From Amycolatopsis sp. 195334CR (lineage in GTDB: Bacteria; Actinomycetota; Actinomycetes; Mycobacteriales; Pseudonocardiaceae): a stretch of 64,000 nucleotides of DNA. Both the position numbers and the translations under genes were made by a program. The stretch covers positions 4,340,001 to 4,404,000 of the forward strand of contig NZ_JAFJMJ010000001.1 of NCBI RefSeq assembly GCF_017309385.1, given 5' to 3'. This document shows positions 1 to 12,402 of the stretch, in pieces. The notes under the pieces are model-generated. The model worked only from the letters and a program-made list of their open reading frames with translations, was not told the DNA's origin and did not search any database. Each line of letters starts with the position of its first letter. Position 1 is the stretch's first letter.

Positions 1-2
1 CC

Positions 3-3000
3 GACACCGCCGGGCAGCCGGTCGCGTCGATCGAATCGCTGATCGTGCGCGCCGTGTCCACCGACCAGCTCGCCGAGCGGAGCCTCGAACGCGACTCGCT
101 GTTCAAGCTGACCTGGACCCCCGTGTCCGCGTCCGGCGAGACTCCGTCCACAGTGGAATTGACCGGCGAACTCGCCGACCTGGCCGAGGTGCCCGAGGTC
201 GTGCTGGTGCCGGTCACCGGCGACGACGCGCGTGCGGTCACCGGCCGGGTGCTCGGGCTGCTCCAGGAGTGGCTCGCTGGCGAACGGTTCGCCGACGCAC
301 GGCTGATCTTCATCACCCGTGGTGCGGTCGCCGCCGTCGACGGGGACGTGCCGGACGTGGCCACGGCCGCGGTGTGGGGCCTGGTCCGCGTGGCCCAGTC
401 GGAGAACCCCGGTCGCTTCGGCCTGATCGACCTGGACGTCAACGACACCGTTTCGGCGGCCACCCAGGCGCTCGGTTCCGACGAACCGCAGGTCGCGGTA
501 CGTGCCGGTGCGGTGCTGGCCCCGCGGGTGGCCCGCGTTCCCGCGCCCGAGGAGCGCTTCGCGTGGAACCCCGACGGCCTGGTGATGATCACCGGTGGCA
601 CCGGCGGCCTGGGCGGCGTGCTCGCCCGGCACCTGGTGTCCGAGCACGGCGTGCGGAACCTGCTGCTGGTCAGCCGCCGCGGGCACGACGCCGAGGGCGC
701 CGACGACCTGGTCGAGGACCTCGCCGAACGCGGCGCCGAAGTCCGGCTGGTCGCCTGCGACGTGGCCGACCGGGACGCGCTCGCCGCGGTCTTCGACGAG
801 CACCCGGTCGACTCGGTCATCCACACCGCCGGGGTGCTGGACGACGGGGTGATCGGCTCGCTGTCCGCCGAGCGCATGGACTTCGTGTTCCGGCCCAAGG
901 TGGACGCGGCGCTCAATCTGCACGAGCTGACCCGTGACCGCGAGCTGAGCGCGTTCGTGCTGTTCTCCTCGGTCGCCGGGATCTTCGGCAACGCCGGGCA
1001 GGGCAACTACGCGGCGGCCAACACCTTCCTGGACGCGCTGGCCGAGCGGCGGCGGGCCGAGGGCCTGCCCGCGGTCTCGCTGCCGTGGGGTGCCTGGGCG
1101 GGCACCGGCATGCTGGTCGCGTCGGACGCGGAACGCATGGCGCGTACGGGAATGCCACCGCTGACCGTCGAGGACGGGGTGGCGCTCTTCGACGCCGCAC
1201 TGTCCACAGGGGACCCGGTGGTCGTGCCGCTGCGGCTGGACCTGGCCACGCTGCGGTCGCTCGGCCGGATCCCGTCGGTGCTGCGCGGGCTCATCCGCAC
1301 GCGTTCGCGCCGGTCGGCCTCCGGTTCGCAGACGGCCGACTCGCTGATCCAGCGCCTGTCCGGAATGAATACGACCGGTCGTACGGAAACCCTGGTGGAG
1401 CTCGTCCGGGCCGAGGTCGCGGCGGTGCTCGGGCACGCCGGGGCCGAGGCGGTCGACCGCGAGCAGACCTTCCAGTCCCTCGGGTTCGACTCGCTGACCG
1501 CGGTCGAACTGCGCAACCGCCTCGGTGGCGCGACCGGCCTGCGCCTCCCGTCGACCATGGTCTACGACTACCCGACCCCGGTGGTGCTGGCCGAGTACCT
1601 CCGCGACGAGCTGTTCGACGCCGAGGTCGTCGTCCCGGAGCAGGTCACCCGGGCGGTCACCGACGACCCGATCGTCATCGTCGGCATGGCCTGCCGCTTC
1701 CCCGGCGGGGTCACCACGCCGGAGGAGCTGTGGCAGCTGGTGCTCGACGGCACCGACGCGATCACCGAATTCCCCTCGAACCGCGGCTGGGACCTGGACG
1801 CGCTGTACCACCCGGACCCCGACCACCCCGGCACCGCGTACACGCGTTCCGGCGGGTTCCTGCACAACGCGGGTGAGTTCGACCCCGAGTTCTTCGGGAT
1901 GAGCCCGCGCGAGGCGATGGCGACCGACTCGCAGCAGCGCCTGCTGCTGGAGACGTCGTGGGAGGCGATCGAGCGGGCGGGCATCGACCCGGTTTCGCTC
2001 AAGGGCAGCCAGACCGGTGTGTTCGCCGGGGTGATGTACAACGACTACTCGTCGATCCTGCACGGCGGTGACTTCGAAGGGCACCAGGGCACCGGCACCT
2101 CGCCGAGCGTGGTTTCCGGGCGCCTGTCCTACACCTTCGGCTTCGAGGGCCCCGCGGTCACCGTCGACACGGCGTGCTCGTCTTCGCTGGTCGCGCTGCA
2201 CCTGGCCGCCCAGGCCCTGCGGGCCGGGGAGTGCTCGCTGGCGCTAGCCGGTGGGGTCACGGTCATGTCGACGCCGTCGGCGCTTGTGGAGTTTTCTCGG
2301 CAGCGCGGGCTTTCCGAGGACGGCCGGTGCAAGGCGTTCTCCGATGACGCCGACGGGGTGGGCTGGTCGGAAGGCGCCGGTCTGCTGGTGGTCGAGCGGC
2401 TGTCCGACGCCAAGCGCAACGGGCACCCGATCCTCGCCGTGGTCCGCGGTTCGGCGGTCAACCAGGATGGTGCGTCGAACGGGCTGACCGCGCCGAACGG
2501 GCCGTCGCAGCAACGCGTGATCCGGCAGGCGCTGGCTTCGGCCGGACTGTCCACACACGACATCGACGCGGTGGAAGCCCACGGCACCGGCACCACCCTC
2601 GGCGACCCGATCGAGGCGCAGGCCCTTCTGGCCACCTACGGCCAGGATCGCGAGCGGCCGCTGCTGCTCGGTTCGATCAAGTCGAACTTCGGGCACACGC
2701 AGGCCGCCGCCGGCGCGGCCGGGGTGATCAAGATGGTGATGGCCCTGCGCCAGGGCCTGCTCCCGAAGACGCTGCACGCGGGCACGCCGTCGTCGCACGT
2801 GGACTGGGAGGCCGGTTCGGTCGAGCTGCTCACCGAGGCCACCGAATGGCCGCAGGACGAGAAGCCGCGCCGGGTGGGCATTTCCTCGTTCGGCGTGAGC
2901 GGGACCAACGCCCACGTGATCCTGGAGCAGCCGCCGCAGCCCGCACGCACCATCGAGGCGCCGCTGGTGGACCCCGAGGTGGTGCCGCTGCCGGTGTCGG

Positions 3001-6000
3001 CGAAGTCGGCCGAGGCGCTGGACGCCCAGGTCGAGCGGATCGCGGAGTTCGCCGACGGCCGCACGCCGGTGGACATCGGCTACTCGCTGGCGACCACGCG
3101 GTCCACCTTCGAGCACCGCGCGATCCTTCTGTCCACTGAGGACGGTATCGACGAGGTGGCGTGCGGCACGGCGGTGAACCGGCCGACGGTGCTGTTGTTC
3201 AGCGGTCAGGGCAGCCAGCGGATCGGCATGGGCCGTGGGCTGTACAAGCGGTTCCCGGTGTTCGCTCAGGCTCTGGACGAGGTGCTCCGGCAGCTCGACG
3301 TCCGCGAGGTGATGTGGGGTGACGACCAGGAGGCCCTGAACCAGACCGGGAACGCGCAGCCCGCGTTGTTCGCGCTGGAAGTGGCGTTGTTCCGCCTGCT
3401 GGAGTCGTGGGGCGTCCGGGCGGACCAGCTGGTCGGCCACTCCATCGGTGAGATCGCCGCCGCGCACGTCGCCGGGGTGATGTCGCTGGAAGACGCGTGC
3501 ACGCTGGTGTCGGCGCGGGCGCGGTTGATGCAGGCGCTGCCGACCGGTGGCGCGATGGTGGCGATCAAGGCCACGGAGGCGGAGATCCCGCTCACCGAAG
3601 GGGTCTCGATCGCGGCGGTGAACGGGCCGTCCAGCGTGGTGATCGCGGGTGAGGAAGCCGCGGTGCTGGAGATCGCCTCAAGCTTCGAAAAGACCAGCAG
3701 GCTGAAGGTGTCCCACGCGTTCCACTCGCCGCTGATGGACCCGATGCTCGACGAGTTCCGCGCCGCCATCGACGGCATCACGCTCAACGAGCCGCGTCTC
3801 CCGATGCGCACCACCGGCGACGTGACCACAGTGGACTACTGGGTGAACCACGTGCGTGACACCGTGCGGTTCGCCGACAACCTCGCGGCCGCCGGTGACG
3901 CGCACTTCGTCGAAGTCGGCCCGGACGGGGTGCTTTCGGCGATGGCCGCCGAGGTCGCGCCCGACTCGATCGCCGTGCCGGTCCTGCGCAAGGACCGCGA
4001 CGAGGAGCTGAACGCGGTCACCGCGCTGGCCCGCCTGCACGTCAACGGCGTCCGGGTGGACTGGAAGGCGCTCTTCACCGGGACCGGCGCGCAGCGGGTG
4101 GACCTGCCGACCTACGCCTTCCGCCGCCAGTCGTACTGGCCGCCGGTGGTCGCCCGGCCCGGCGACGCCTCCGGCCTGGGCCTGGAGTCGGTCAAGCATC
4201 CGCTGCTCGGTGCGGCGGTCACCCTGGCCGAGGGCGAGGGCCTGCTGTTCACCAGCCGTCTCGCCCTCGGCTCGCACCCGTGGCTCGCCGACCACGCGGT
4301 GATGGGCCAGATCCTGTTGCCCGGCACGGCGTTCGTCGAGCTGGCGCTGCGGGCCGGGGACGAGGTGGGCTGCGACCGGATCGACGAGCTGACCCTGGCC
4401 GCGCCGCTGGTGCTGCCGGACCGCGGTGCCGTGCAGACGCAGGTCGCGGTGGGCGCGCCCGACGAGTCGGGACGCCGGTCGGTGGCCGTGTACTCGCGGC
4501 CGGAAGGCGCGGTCGACCAGCCGTGGGTGCAGCACGCCACCGGTGTGCTGGCCGAGGGTGAGCGGCAGGTCGCCTTCGACACCACCGAATGGCCGCCCGC
4601 CGACGCCGAACCCGTCGAGGTCGAGGGCTGCTACGACGCGTTCGCCGAGACCGGCTTCACCTACGGCCCGGTGTTCCAGGGCCTGCGGGCGGTCTGGCAG
4701 CGCGGCGACGACACGTTCGCCGAGGTGGAACTGCCCGTCGAGGCCGGCGGGTTCGGTCTGCACCCGGCACTGCTGGACGCCACCCTGCACGCGTTGCTGC
4801 TGGCCGGTTCCGGCGAAGGCGGCCTGCCCTTCTCCTGGGAAGGGGTGTCGCTGCACGCCACCGGCGCGTCGGCGCTGCGGGTCCGGCTGACCCGCAAGGC
4901 CGACGGCCTCTCGATCGCGGCCGTCGACCCGTCCGGTGGTGCGGTGGTGTCGGTGGAGGCACTGGCGCTGAAGGCTGCTGAAGCGGTGAGCACGGACAAC
5001 ACGGCCGACTCGTTGTTCACCGTCGACTGGACCTCGGTCGCGGTGCCCGAGGAGGGGCCGCTGACCGCCGAGCTGACCGGGTCGCTCGCCTCCATTGTGG
5101 ACGTTCCCGAGGTGGTGGTCGCCCGCGTCGGCGCCGTTGCCGGGGAAGCGCCGGAAGCGGTGCGCGAGGTGACCGGGCGGGTGCTCGGCCTGCTCCAGGA
5201 CTGGCTCGCGGACGACCGGTTCGCCGACGCCAAGCTGGCGATCGTCACCGAAGGCGCGGTCGCCGCGGCCGAGGGTGAGATGCCCGACGCGGCCACCGCC
5301 GCGGTCTGGGGCCTGGTGCGGGTGGCCCAGGCGGAGAACCCGGACCGGTTCTCGCTGGTGGACAGCGATGGCGAACTGCCGGCCCGGGTGCCGGCGGACG
5401 GCGGTGGTGACCTGCTGACCCGCGCGCTGGCCGCCGAGGAACCGCAGCTCGCGATCCGCGGGGACCGGTTGTTCGCGCCGCGGGTCGCCAGGGTGGTGGC
5501 GCCTGAACAGCGCCTCGACTGGGCCGACGGCAGCCGCGTGATGATCACCGGTGGTACCGGCGGGCTCGGCGGAGTGCTCGCGCGGCACCTGGTGTCCGAG
5601 CACGGGGTCGCGGACCTGGTGCTGGTCAGCCGTCGCGGACGCGACGCCGAGGGCGCGGCCGAGCTGGTCGCCGATCTCGAAGCGCGGGGCGCGAACGTCG
5701 ACCTGGTGGCCTGCGACGTCGCCGACCGGGACGCCGTCGCCGCGCTGCTCGACGCGCATCCGGTGACCGCGGTGGTGCACACGGCCGGCCTGCTCGACGA
5801 CGGTGTGCTCGGCTCGATGACGCCCGAGCGGCTGGACCTGGTGTTCCGCCCGAAGGTGGACGCCGCCTGGCACCTGCACGAGCTGACCAGGGACCGCGAA
5901 CTGTCGGCGTTCGTGGTGTTCTCCTCGGCCGCCGGGGTGTTCGGCACGCCGGGGCAGAGCAACTACGCCGCCGCCAACGCGTTCCTGGACGCACTGGCCG

Positions 6001-9000
6001 AGCAGCGGCGGGCCGCCGGGCTGCCGGGGTTGTCGCTGGCGTGGGGTGCCTGGGCGGGCACCGGCATGCTGGTCGCCTCCGACGCCGAGCGGATGGCCCG
6101 CACCGGCATGCCCGCCATCGACGCCGAAACCGGGGTCGCGCTGTTCGACGCGGCGCTGTCCGGTGAGGCCGCGATGGTCATGCCGGTCCGCCTCGACCTG
6201 CCGGTGCTGCGGGCGCAGCCGGAGATCCCGCCGCTGCTGCGCGGGCTGATCCGGACGCGGTCGCGGCGGTCGGCCGCCGGTGCGCAGACGGCCGCTTCGC
6301 TGGTCCAGCGCCTGTCGGAAATGAATACGACCGGTCGTATGGAAACCTTGATGGAGCTGGTCCGGGGTGAGGTCGCGGCGGTGCTCGGGCACGCCGAGGG
6401 CACCAAGATCGAGGCGACCCGCCAGTTCAAGGAGCTGGGCTTCGACTCGCTGACCGCGGTCGAACTGCGCAACCGCCTCGGTGCGGTGACCGGGCTCCGG
6501 CTGCCCGCGACGCTGGTCTTCGACTACCCGAACACCGGCGCGCTCGCCGGTTACCTGCGTGACGAGCTTCTCGGCGCGGAGGTGGTGGTCCCGGAGCAGG
6601 CCACCAAGGTGGTCACCGACGACCCGATCGTCATCGTCGGCATGGCCTGCCGCTACCCCGGCGGGGTCTCCTCGCCGGAGGACCTGTGGCAGCTCGCGCT
6701 CGACGGCACCGACGCGATCAGCGGGTTCCCGACCGACCGCGGCTGGGACCTCGACCGGCTGTACAACCCGGACCCGGACCACCCGGGCACCTCGTACTCG
6801 CGCTCCGGCGGGTTCCTGCACAACGCGGGTGAGTTCGACCCGGCGTTCTTCGGGATGAGCCCGCGCGAGGCGCTGGCCACCGACGCGCAGCAGCGCCTCC
6901 TGCTGGAAACCGCGTGGGAGGCGGTCGAGCAGGCCGGGATCGACCCGACCTCGCTCCACGGCAGCGCGACCGGCGTGTTCGCCGGCGTGATGTACAACGA
7001 CTACGGCGCCGGAATGGGCGGCGGCGACATGGAAGGCCACCAGGGCACCGGTTCCTCGCCGAGCGTGGCGTCCGGCCGGGTCGCCTACACGTTCGGCTTC
7101 GAGGGCCCGGCGGTCACCATCGACACCGCGTGCTCGTCTTCGCTGGTCGCGATGCACTGGGCGATGCAGGCGTTGCGGGCCGGGGAATGCTCGCTGGCGC
7201 TGGCCGGTGGTGTCACGGTGATGTCGACGCCGTCGGCGCTGGTGGAGTTCTCGCGGCAGCGCGGCCTTTCGCCGGACGGCCGGTGCAAGGCGTTCTCCGA
7301 CGACGCGGACGGTGTCGGCTGGTCGGAAGGTGTCGGCCTGGTTGTGCTGGAACGGCTTTCGGATGCTCGCCGCAATGGGCACCAGGTGCTGGCGGTGGTC
7401 CGTGGTTCCGCGGTGAACCAGGATGGTGCGTCGAATGGCCTGACTGCGCCGAACGGGCCGTCGCAGCAGCGGGTGATCCGGCAGGCGCTGGCCAGCGCGG
7501 GTCTTGGAACGTCCGATGTGGACGCGGTGGAGGCACACGGCACGGGCACCTCCCTGGGCGACCCGATCGAGGCGCAGGCGCTGCTCGCCACGTACGGGCA
7601 GGACCGCGAGCACCCGCTGCTGCTCGGGTCCGTCAAGTCGAACCTGGGCCACACGCAGGCGGCGGCCGGGGTCGCCGGGGTGATCAAGATGGTCATGGCG
7701 ATGCGGCAGGGCACGCTGCCGAAGACGCTGCACGTCGGCACGCCTTCGTCCCACGTGGACTGGGAGGCCGGTTCGGTCGAGCTGCTCACCGACGTCACCG
7801 AATGGCCCGAGGTGGGCCGGGCGCGCCGGTCGGCGGTGTCGTCGTTCGGCATCAGCGGGACCAACGCGCACGTGATCCTGGAGCAACCGCCGCGGACCAC
7901 CGAGGCGCTGGAGGTCCCGGAGATCGAGCCGGAGGTCGTCCCGCTGCCGGTGTCGGCCAGGACGGCGGGCGCGCTGGACGGGCAGGTCGAGCGGATCAGC
8001 GAGTTCGCCGACGGCCGGATGGCCGTCGACGTCGGCCTTTCGCTGATCACCCAGCGGTCCACCTTCGAGCACCGCGCGGTCCTGCTGTCCACTGAGGACG
8101 GTGTGGTCGAAGCGGCCCGCGGGGTGGCCGACGACCGCACGCTGGCCGTGGTGTTCTCCGGTCAGGGATCGCAGCGCATCGGGATGGGCCGGGAGCTGTA
8201 CGACCGGTACCCGGTGTTCGCTTCCGCGCTGGACGAGGTGCTGGCGAACCTGGACGTTCGCGAGGTCATGTGGGGCGACGACCAGGAAGCGCTGAACCAG
8301 ACGGGGAACGCGCAACCGGCGTTGTTCGCCCTCGAAGTGGCCTTGTTTCGGCTGGCGGAGTCGTTGGGCGTCAAGCCTGACTACGTGGCCGGGCATTCGA
8401 TCGGTGAGGTCGCGGCGGCCCACGTGGCCGGGGTGCTTTCGCTCGCGGACGCGGCCAAGCTGATCTCCGCCCGGGCCCGGCTGATGCAGGCGCTGCCCAC
8501 CGGCGGCGCGATGGTGGCGGTCCAGGCGACCGAGGACGAGGTCACGCCGCTGCTCACCGACCAGGTGTCGATCGCGGCGATCAACGGCCCGACCTCGCTG
8601 GTGATCGCCGGCGCCGAGGAGCCGGTCGCCGAGATCGCGGCGAAGTTCCAGGCCGACGGCCGCAAGACCAGCCGGCTGCCGGTGTCGCACGCGTTCCACT
8701 CGCCGCTGATGGACCCGATGCTGGACGAGTTCCGCGCGGTGGTCGCCGAGCTGTCCTTCGCCCAGCCGGAGATCCCGGTGGTGACCAGCGGGGACGTGAC
8801 CTCGCCGGAGTACTGGGTGCGGCACGTGCGGGACGCGGTCCGGTTCGCCGAGAACGTGGAAACGCTGGTGGCCGACGGCGTCACGGCGTTCCTGGAGCTG
8901 GGACCGGACGGGGTGCTCTCGGCGATGGCCGCCGAGTCCGCGCCCGAGGACGCCGTGCTCGTTCCGTTGCTGCGCAAGGGCCGCGACGAGGAACAGGCCG

Positions 9001-11837
9001 CGCTGACCGCGCTGGCCCGGTTGCACGTGAGCGGGGTGGACGTCGACTGGCGGGGAGTTTTCGCCGGAACGGGAGCACGACAGGTGGAGTTGCCGACCTA
9101 CGCCTTCCAGCACCAGCGGTTCTGGCCGTCGGGTTCGGTCAGCCGGGGCGGGGACGCCTCCGGGCTCGGGCTGGTCTCGATGGAGCACCCGCTGCTGGGC
9201 GCGGCCGTCGAACTGGCCGCCGGGCAGGGCGTGTTGTTCACCAGCAGGCTTTCGCTGGGTTCGCACCCGTGGCTGGCCGACCACGCGGTGATGGGGCGGC
9301 CGATGCTGCCGGGCACCGCGTTCGTCGAGCTGGCGCTGCGAGCCGGTGACGAGCTGGGCTGCGACCGCATCGAGGAGCTGACCCTGGCCGCGCCGCTGGT
9401 GCTGCCGGAGTCCGGAGCCGTGCAGGTCCAGGTGGCGGTGGGGGCGCCGGACGAGTCGGGCAGCCGCCCGGTCTCGGTGTACTCGCGGCCCGAGGACGCG
9501 GTCGACCTGCCGTGGACCGAGCACGCAACGGGCTCGCTGGCCGAGGGCGTGGAGCGCGCCGAGTTCGACGCCACCGCGTGGCCGCCTGCCGGTGCGGAAG
9601 CGGTCTCGGTGTCGGGGTGCTATGAGAAGTTCGCCGAGATCGGGTTCGGCTACGGGCCGGTGTTCCAGGGCCTGCGCGCGGTCTGGAAGGACGGCGAGGA
9701 TCTGTTCGCCGAGGTCGAGCTGGACGAGGACGTGCCGGTCGACGGCTTCGGCCTGCACCCGGCGCTGCTGGACTCGACGCTGCACGCGTCGCTGCTGGCG
9801 GGTTCCGGCGAGGGCGGCCTGCCGTTCTCCTGGGCGGGCGTCTCCCTGCACGCGACCGGCGCGCGCACGCTGCGGGTCCGCATCCGGACCGCGGGCGACA
9901 CGATGGCGATCGCCGCGGCGGACACCTCCGGTCAGCCGGTCGCTTCGATCGCGTCGCTGGTGGTGCGCGGGGTGTCCACCGACCAGCTCGACGACGTGGC
10001 CCGCGACTCGCTGTTCAAGCTGGACTGGGTGCCCGCCGCGATGGAGCCGGGCATGGTGGCCACCGCGGTGGTCGGGCCGGACGAACTCGGCCTCGCGGAA
10101 AGCCTGGCCGCCGGGGAGCCCTACGCCGATCTCGCGTCTATTGTGGATGGTGAGGTGCCGGGTACGGTGGTCGCGCCGATCACCGGGACCGAGGACGTGG
10201 TGGCCTCGGCGCACGAGGTGGGCGCGCGGGTGCTGGGGCTGCTGCGGGAGTGGATCGCCGAGGAGCGGTTCGCCGATTCGCGGCTGGTCTTCGTCACGCG
10301 GGGTGCGGTGGCCGCCGAGGAGGGCGACTCGCCGGACCTGGCCACCGCCGCGATCTGGGGCCTGGTGCGCTCGGCGCAGTCGGAGAACCCCGGCCGGTTC
10401 GGGTTGATCGACCTCGACGCCGGTGGGCTCGCGGTGGCGGTGCTGCCGCAGGCGCTGACCGTGGAGGAACCGCAGCTGGCCATCCGCGACGGGCTCGCGC
10501 TGGCACCGCGGATCGCGCGGGTGGCGAAGCCCGCGGCCGAGCCGTTCGAGTGGGACGGTCAGGTGCTGATCACCGGTGGCACCGGCGGGCTGGGCGCGGA
10601 ACTGGCCCGGCACTTGGTCACCGATCGGGGAGTCACGGACCTGTTGCTGGTCAGCCGTCGTGGCCCGGCCGCGGAAGGGGCGGCCGAGTTGGCGGCCGAG
10701 CTTTCCGCGCTGGGGGCCTCGGTCGCGGTCGAGGCCTGTGACGTGACGGACCGGGAAGCCGTTTCCTCGTTGTTCGCACGGCATTCGGTGCGGGCGGTCG
10801 TGCACACCGCGGGTGTGCTCGACGACGGCACGATCGGGTCGCTGACGCCGGAGCGGTTGAGCGCGGTGCTGCGGCCGAAGGTCGACGCGGTGTGGAACCT
10901 GCACTCGCTCGGCGGCGAGCTGTCGGCGTTCGTGGTGTTCTCGTCCGCCGCCGGGGTGTTCGGCAACGCGGGCCAGGGCAACTACGCGGCGGCGAACGCC
11001 TGGCTGGACGCACTGGCCGCGCACCGGCGCGACCTCGGGCTCCCGGCGTTGTCGCTGGGCTGGGGCGCGTGGTCCGGGGCGGGCATGCTGTCCGGTGTGG
11101 ACGCCGACCGGATCGCGCGGTCGGGGATGCCCGCGGTGACCGTGGAGCAGGGGCTGGCGCTGTTCGACGCCTCGCTGACCGCGGCCGAGCCGGTGTTGCT
11201 GCCGGTGCGGCTGGACCTTTCGGTGCTGCGGACGCAGCCGGAGGTGCCGCCGCTGCTGCGGGGGCTGATCCGGACGCGGACGCAGCGGTCGGCGGCCGGG
11301 GTCGAGACGGCCGACACGCTGCTGCGGCGGCTCGCTGGCCTGAGCGACGTGGAGCGCGAGGAGGCGCTGATGACGCTGGTGCGGGAGCAGGTGGCCGCGG
11401 TGCTCGGGTACGCCGACGGTGGCGAGGTGGAGCCGGACCGGCAGTTCAAGGAGCTGGGCTTCGACTCGCTGACCGCGGTCGAACTGCGGAACCGGCTGAC
11501 CGGGGCGACCGGCTTGAAACTGCCCGCGACGCTGGTGTTCGACTACCCGACGCCGAACGAGCTGGTGGCGCTGCTGCGGGGCCAGCTGGTGCCGGAGTCC
11601 ACTGTGGATGCCGGTGCGTCGCTGCTGTCGGAACTGGCGAAGCTGGAGCAGGCGATCGGGCGCGCGGAGGTCGACGACCAGACGTTCAAGCAGGTGGCCG
11701 GCCGCCTCGAGGTGCTGCGGACGCGGTGGGCCTCACTGCGCTCCGGGGCGAAGGCGGAGGAGACCGAACTGGACTTCGACTCCGCTTCGGACGACGAGGT
11801 GTTCGCCCTGCTGGACGAGGAACTGGGCCGGTCCTGA
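3..11837 (+). CDS. Type I modular PKS, 5'-truncated: (DH end)-KR-ACP / KS-AT-DH-KR-ACP / KS-AT-DH-KR-ACP-docking
   Basis: The frame is open from the window edge, so the true start lies upstream. Visible order: end of a DH; KR1 (GGTGGLGG near 590, catalytic Tyr codon 1008); ACP1 (Ser codon 1491); KS (Cys codon 2175, HGTGT near 2580); AT (GHSIGE, Ser 3441; HAFH near 3716); DH (His 4293, DATLH near 4780); KR2 (near 5540); ACP2 (Ser 6447); KS (Cys 7131); AT (Ser 8397, HAFH); DH (His 9282); KR3 (near 10565); ACP3 (Ser 11466). HAFH in both ATs indicates malonyl-CoA. LDD in all three KRs indicates B-type reduction, and with intact DHs this predicts consecutive E-double bonds. There is no ER or TE. 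The acidic C-terminus ending [15 protein letters not shown] looks like a docking segment, so another partner should receive the chain. The AHBA genes next door suggest an AHBA-primed ansamycin-type product (inference). The modules are strongly alike, as if recently duplicated. Confidence 0.95.
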   Translation, partial: DTAGQPVASIESLIVRAVSTDQLAERSLERDSLFKLTWTPVSASGETPSTVELTGELADLAEVPEVVLVPVTGDDARAVTGRVLGLLQEWLAGERFADARLIFITRGAVAAVDGDVPDVATAAVWGLVRVAQSENPGRFGLIDLDVNDTVSAATQALGSDEPQVAVRAGAVLAPRVARVPAPEERFAWNPDGLVMITGGTGGLGGVLARHLVSEHGVRNLLLVSRRGHDAEGADDLVEDLAERGAEVRLVACDVADRDALAAVFDEHPVDSVIHTAGVLDDGVIGSLSAERMDFVFRPKVDAALNLHELTRDRELSAFVLFSSVAGIFGNAGQGNYAAANTFLDALAERRRAEGLPAVSLPWGAWAGTGMLVASDAERMARTGMPPLTVEDGVALFDAALSTGDPVVVPLRLDLATLRSLGRIPSVLRGLIRTRSRRSASGSQTADSLIQRLSGMNTTGRTETLVELVRAEVAAVLGHAGAEAVDREQTFQSLGFDSLTAVELRNRLGGATGLRLPSTMVYDYPTPVVLAEYLRDELFDAEVVVPEQVTRAVTDDPIVIVGMACRFPGGVTTPEELWQLVLDGTDAITEFPSNRGWDLDALYHPDPDHPGTAYTRSGGFLHNAGEFDPEFFGMSPREAMATDSQQRLLLETSWEAIERAGIDPVSLKGSQTGVFAGVMYNDYSSILHGGDFEGHQGTGTSPSVVSGRLSYTFGFEGPAVTVDTACSSSLVALHLAAQALRAGECSLALAGGVTVMSTPSALVEFSRQRGLSEDGRCKAFSDDADGVGWSEGAGLLVVERLSDAKRNGHPILAVVRGSAVNQDGASNGLTAPNGPSQQRVIRQALASAGLSTHDIDAVEAHGTGTTLGDPIEAQALLATYGQDRERPLLLGSIKSNFGHTQAAAGAAGVIKMVMALRQGLLPKTLHAGTPSSHVDWEAGSVELLTEATEWPQDEKPRRVGISSFGVSGTNAHVILEQPPQPARTIEAPLVDPEVVPLPVSAKSAEALDAQVERIAEFADGRTPVDIGYSLATTRSTFEHRAILLSTEDGIDEVACGTAVNRPTVLLFSGQGSQRIGMGRGLYKRFPVFAQALDEVLRQLDVREVMWGDDQEALNQTGNAQPALFALEVALFRLLESWGVRADQLVGHSIGEIAAAHVAGVMSLEDACTLVSARARLMQALPTGGAMVAIKATEAEIPLTEGVSIAAVNGPSSVVIAGEEAAVLEIASSFEKTSRLKVSHAFHSPLMDPMLDEFRAAIDGITLNEPRLPMRTTGDVTTVDYWVNHVRDTVRFADNLAAAGDAHFVEVGPDGVLSAMAAEVAPDSIAVPVLRKDRDEELNAVTALARLHVNGVRVDWKALFTGTGAQRVDLPTYAFRRQSYWPPVVARPGDASGLGLESVKHPLLGAAVTLAEGEGLLFTSRLALGSHPWLADHAVMGQILLPGTAFVELALRAGDEVGCDRIDELTLAAPLVLPDRGAVQTQVAVGAPDESGRRSVAVYSRPEGAVDQPWVQHATGVLAEGERQVAFDTTEWPPADAEPVEVEGCYDAFAETGFTYGPVFQGLRAVWQRGDDTFAEVELPVEAGGFGLHPALLDATLHALLLAGSGEGGLPFSWEGVSLHATGASALRVRLTRKADGLSIAAVDPSGGAVVSVEALALKAAEAVSTDNTADSLFTVDWTSVAVPEEGPLTAELTGSLASIVDVPEVVVARVGAVAGEAPEAVREVTGRVLGLLQDWLADDRFADAKLAIVTEGAVAAAEGEMPDAATAAVWGLVRVAQAENPDRFSLVDSDGELPARVPADGGGDLLTRALAAEEPQLAIRGDRLFAPRVARVVAPEQRLDWADGSRVMITGGTGGLGGVLARHLVSEHGVADLVLVSRRGRDAEGAAELVADLEARGANVDLVACDVADRDAVAALLDAHPVTAVVHTAGLLDDGVLGSMTPERLDLVFRPKVDAAWHLHELTRDRELSAFVVFSSAAGVFGTPGQSNYAAANAFLDALAEQRRAAGLPGLSLAWGAWAGTGMLVASDAERMARTGMPAIDAETGVALFDAALSGEAAMVMPVRLDLPVLRAQPEIPPLLRGLIRTRSRRSAAGAQTAASLVQRLSEMNTTGRMETLMELVRGEVAAVLGHAEGTKIEATRQFKELGFDSLTAVELRNRLGAVTGLRLPATLVFDYPNTGALAGYLRDELLGAEVVVPEQATKVVTDDPIVIVGMACRYPGGVSSPEDLWQLALDGTDAISGFPTDRGWDLDRLYNPDPDHPGTSYSRSGGFLHNAGEFDPAFFGMSPREALATDAQQRLLLETAWEAVEQAGIDPTSLHGSATGVFAGVMYNDYGAGMGGGDMEGHQGTGSSPSVASGRVAYTFGFEGPAVTIDTACSSSLVAMHWAMQALRAGECSLALAGGVTVMSTPSALVEFSRQRGLSPDGRCKAFSDDADGVGWSEGVGLVVLERLSDARRNGHQVLAVVRGSAVNQDGASNGLTAPNGPSQQRVIRQALASAGLGTSDVDAVEAHGTGTSLGDPIEAQALLATYGQDREHPLLLGSVKSNLGHTQAAAGVAGVIKMVMAMRQGTLPKTLHVGTPSSHVDWEAGSVELLTDVTEWPEVGRARRSAVSSFGISGTNAHVILEQPPRTTEALEVPEIEPEVVPLPVSARTAGALDGQVERISEFADGRMAVDVGLSLITQRSTFEHRAVLLSTEDGVVEAARGVADDRTLAVVFSGQGSQRIGMGRELYDRYPVFASALDEVLANLDVREVMWGDDQEALNQTGNAQPALFALEVALFRLAESLGVKPDYVAGHSIGEVAAAHVAGVLSLADAAKLISARARLMQALPTGGAMVAVQATEDEVTPLLTDQVSIAAINGPTSLVIAGAEEPVAEIAAKFQADGRKTSRLPVSHAFHSPLMDPMLDEFRAVVAELSFAQPEIPVVTSGDVTSPEYWVRHVRDAVRFAENVETLVADGVTAFLELGPDGVLSAMAAESAPEDAVLVPLLRKGRDEEQAALTALARLHVSGVDVDWRGVFAGTGARQVELPTYAFQHQRFWPSGSVSRGGDASGLGLVSMEHPLLGAAVELAAGQGVLFTSRLSLGSHPWLADHAVMGRPMLPGTAFVELALRAGDELGCDRIEELTLAAPLVLPESGAVQVQVAVGAPDESGSRPVSVYSRPEDAVDLPWTEHATGSLAEGVERAEFDATAWPPAGAEAVSVSGCYEKFAEIGFGYGPVFQGLRAVWKDGEDLFAEVELDEDVPVDGFGLHPALLDSTLHASLLAGSGEGGLPFSWAGVSLHATGARTLRVRIRTAGDTMAIAAADTSGQPVASIASLVVRGVSTDQLDDVARDSLFKLDWVPAAMEPGMVATAVVGPDELGLAESLAAGEPYADLASIVDGEVPGTVVAPITGTEDVVASAHEVGARVLGLLREWIAEERFADSRLVFVTRGAVAAEEGDSPDLATAAIWGLVRSAQSENPGRFGLIDLDAGGLAVAVLPQALTVEEPQLAIRDGLALAPRIARVAKPAAEPFEWDGQVLITGGTGGLGAELARHLVTDRGVTDLLLVSRRGPAAEGAAELAAELSALGASVAVEACDVTDREAVSSLFARHSVRAVVHTAGVLDDGTIGSLTPERLSAVLRPKVDAVWNLHSLGGELSAFVVFSSAAGVFGNAGQGNYAAANAWLDALAAHRRDLGLPALSLGWGAWSGAGMLSGVDADRIARSGMPAVTVEQGLALFDASLTAAEPVLLPVRLDLSVLRTQPEVPPLLRGLIRTRTQRSAAGVETADTLLRRLAGLSDVEREEALMTLVREQVAAVLGYADGGEVEPDRQFKELGFDSLTAVELRNRLTGATGLKLPATLVFDYPTPNELVALLRGQLVPESTVDAGASLLSELAKLEQAIGRAEVDDQTFKQVAGRLEVLRTRWASLRSGAKAEETELDFDSASDDEVFALLDEELGRS

Positions 11838-11850
11838 CCGGCGCCCGCCA

Positions 11851-11905
11851 TGCAGTGAATGTGGCTTTCACAGCGTCAGGCGCAGTGAAAGCCACATTCA
11901 CTGCA
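11851..11905. terminator. Long hairpin between convergent PKS and rifJ-like genes (copy 1)
   Basis: Arms 11851-11871 and 11885-11905 are perfect reverse complements (core AGTGAATGTGGCTTTCAC). After one A/A mismatch, an inner gcg/cgc pairs around the loop tcagg. It starts 14 bases after the PKS stop codon and ends one base before the stop codon of the minus-strand rifJ-like gene. This suits a bidirectional terminator. There is no T-tract, so intrinsic termination is inferred. A second copy lies at 21159-21211. Confidence 0.75.
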
Positions 11906-11906
11906 C

Positions 11907-12341
11907 TCAGGCGGGGATCTGGTGCAGCAGGGCCTGTGCGGCGAGGCGGTAACCGTCCGCGCCGAGGCCGACGATGACGCCGCTGGCCAGCGGGGCCAGC
12001 ACGGATTCGTGCCGGAACTGCTCGCGGGCCCACACGTTCGACAGGTGCACCTCGATCCACGGGCGCGGGTAGTTCGCCAGCGCGTCCCGCAGGGACCAGC
12101 CCGCGATCATCAGCGCACCCGGGTTGATGATCGCGCCGACCGTGTCGTAGCTGTCCTGGAGCGTCCGGATCAGCTCGCCCTCGCAGTCGTTCTGGACCGA
12201 GGTGACGCGCCACCCGCGCCCGGCGACCTCGGCGGCGACCAGTGCCTCGATGTCGGCGAGCGTGCTGGAGCCGTAGACCTCGACCTCACGTTTTCCGAGA
12301 ATGCCCAGATTTGGGCCGTTCATCAGCAACAGTTCGTCCAT
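11907..12341 (-). CDS. rifJ: Aminodehydroquinate dehydratase (type II DHQ dehydratase family), RifJ-like
   Basis: This 144-residue protein has the type II dehydroquinase length and fold markers: NGPNLG near the N-terminus, KREVEVYG carrying the catalytic Tyr, EVHLSN carrying the catalytic His, and GVIVGLGADGY near the C-terminus. In AHBA biosynthesis this family dehydrates 5-deoxy-5-aminodehydroquinate to aminodehydroshikimate. The loop usually reading NPGAYTHTS here reads NPGALMIAG, so the substrate-contacting His of shikimate-pathway enzymes is absent; NVHARE is also changed to NVWARE. These changes may reflect the amino-substrate. The ATG start has AGGA eight bases upstream and is divergent from the rifN-like gene. 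A primary shikimate enzyme is less likely given the AHBA neighbours. Confidence 0.85.
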   Translation of the reverse strand: MDELLLMNGPNLGILGKREVEVYGSSTLADIEALVAAEVAGRGWRVTSVQNDCEGELIRTLQDSYDTVGAIINPGALMIAGWSLRDALANYPRPWIEVHLSNVWAREQFRHESVLAPLASGVIVGLGADGYRLAAQALLHQIPA

Positions 12342-12387
12342 ACTCGCAGTCCTAACACGCGATGGGCCCGAAATCGCTCAGTCCGGC

Positions 12388-12402
12388 GAGGAGGACAAGA
12401 TC
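12388..12402 (+). promoter_or_regulatory. Shine-Dalgarno GAGGAGG placing the rifN-like start at an ATC codon
   Basis: GAGGAGG at 12388-12394 is followed by five bases and then ATC at 12400. The reading frame then gives xTQLGIDIGGTK, exactly where ROK kinases begin. No ATG, GTG or TTG occurs in this frame between an ATG at 12301 and the glycine-rich motif. Using 12301 would add 33 unconserved residues and overlap the opposite-strand rifJ-like start by 41 bases. Confidence 0.6.

Noticed and set aside
3678..11024. A 2448-codon open frame on the minus strand inside the PKS gene
   Set aside because: It lies opposite a clear PKS, has no recognisable domains, is Arg/His/Gly/Gln-rich and repeats with the PKS modules. 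It reflects the third-position GC bias of the sense gene.
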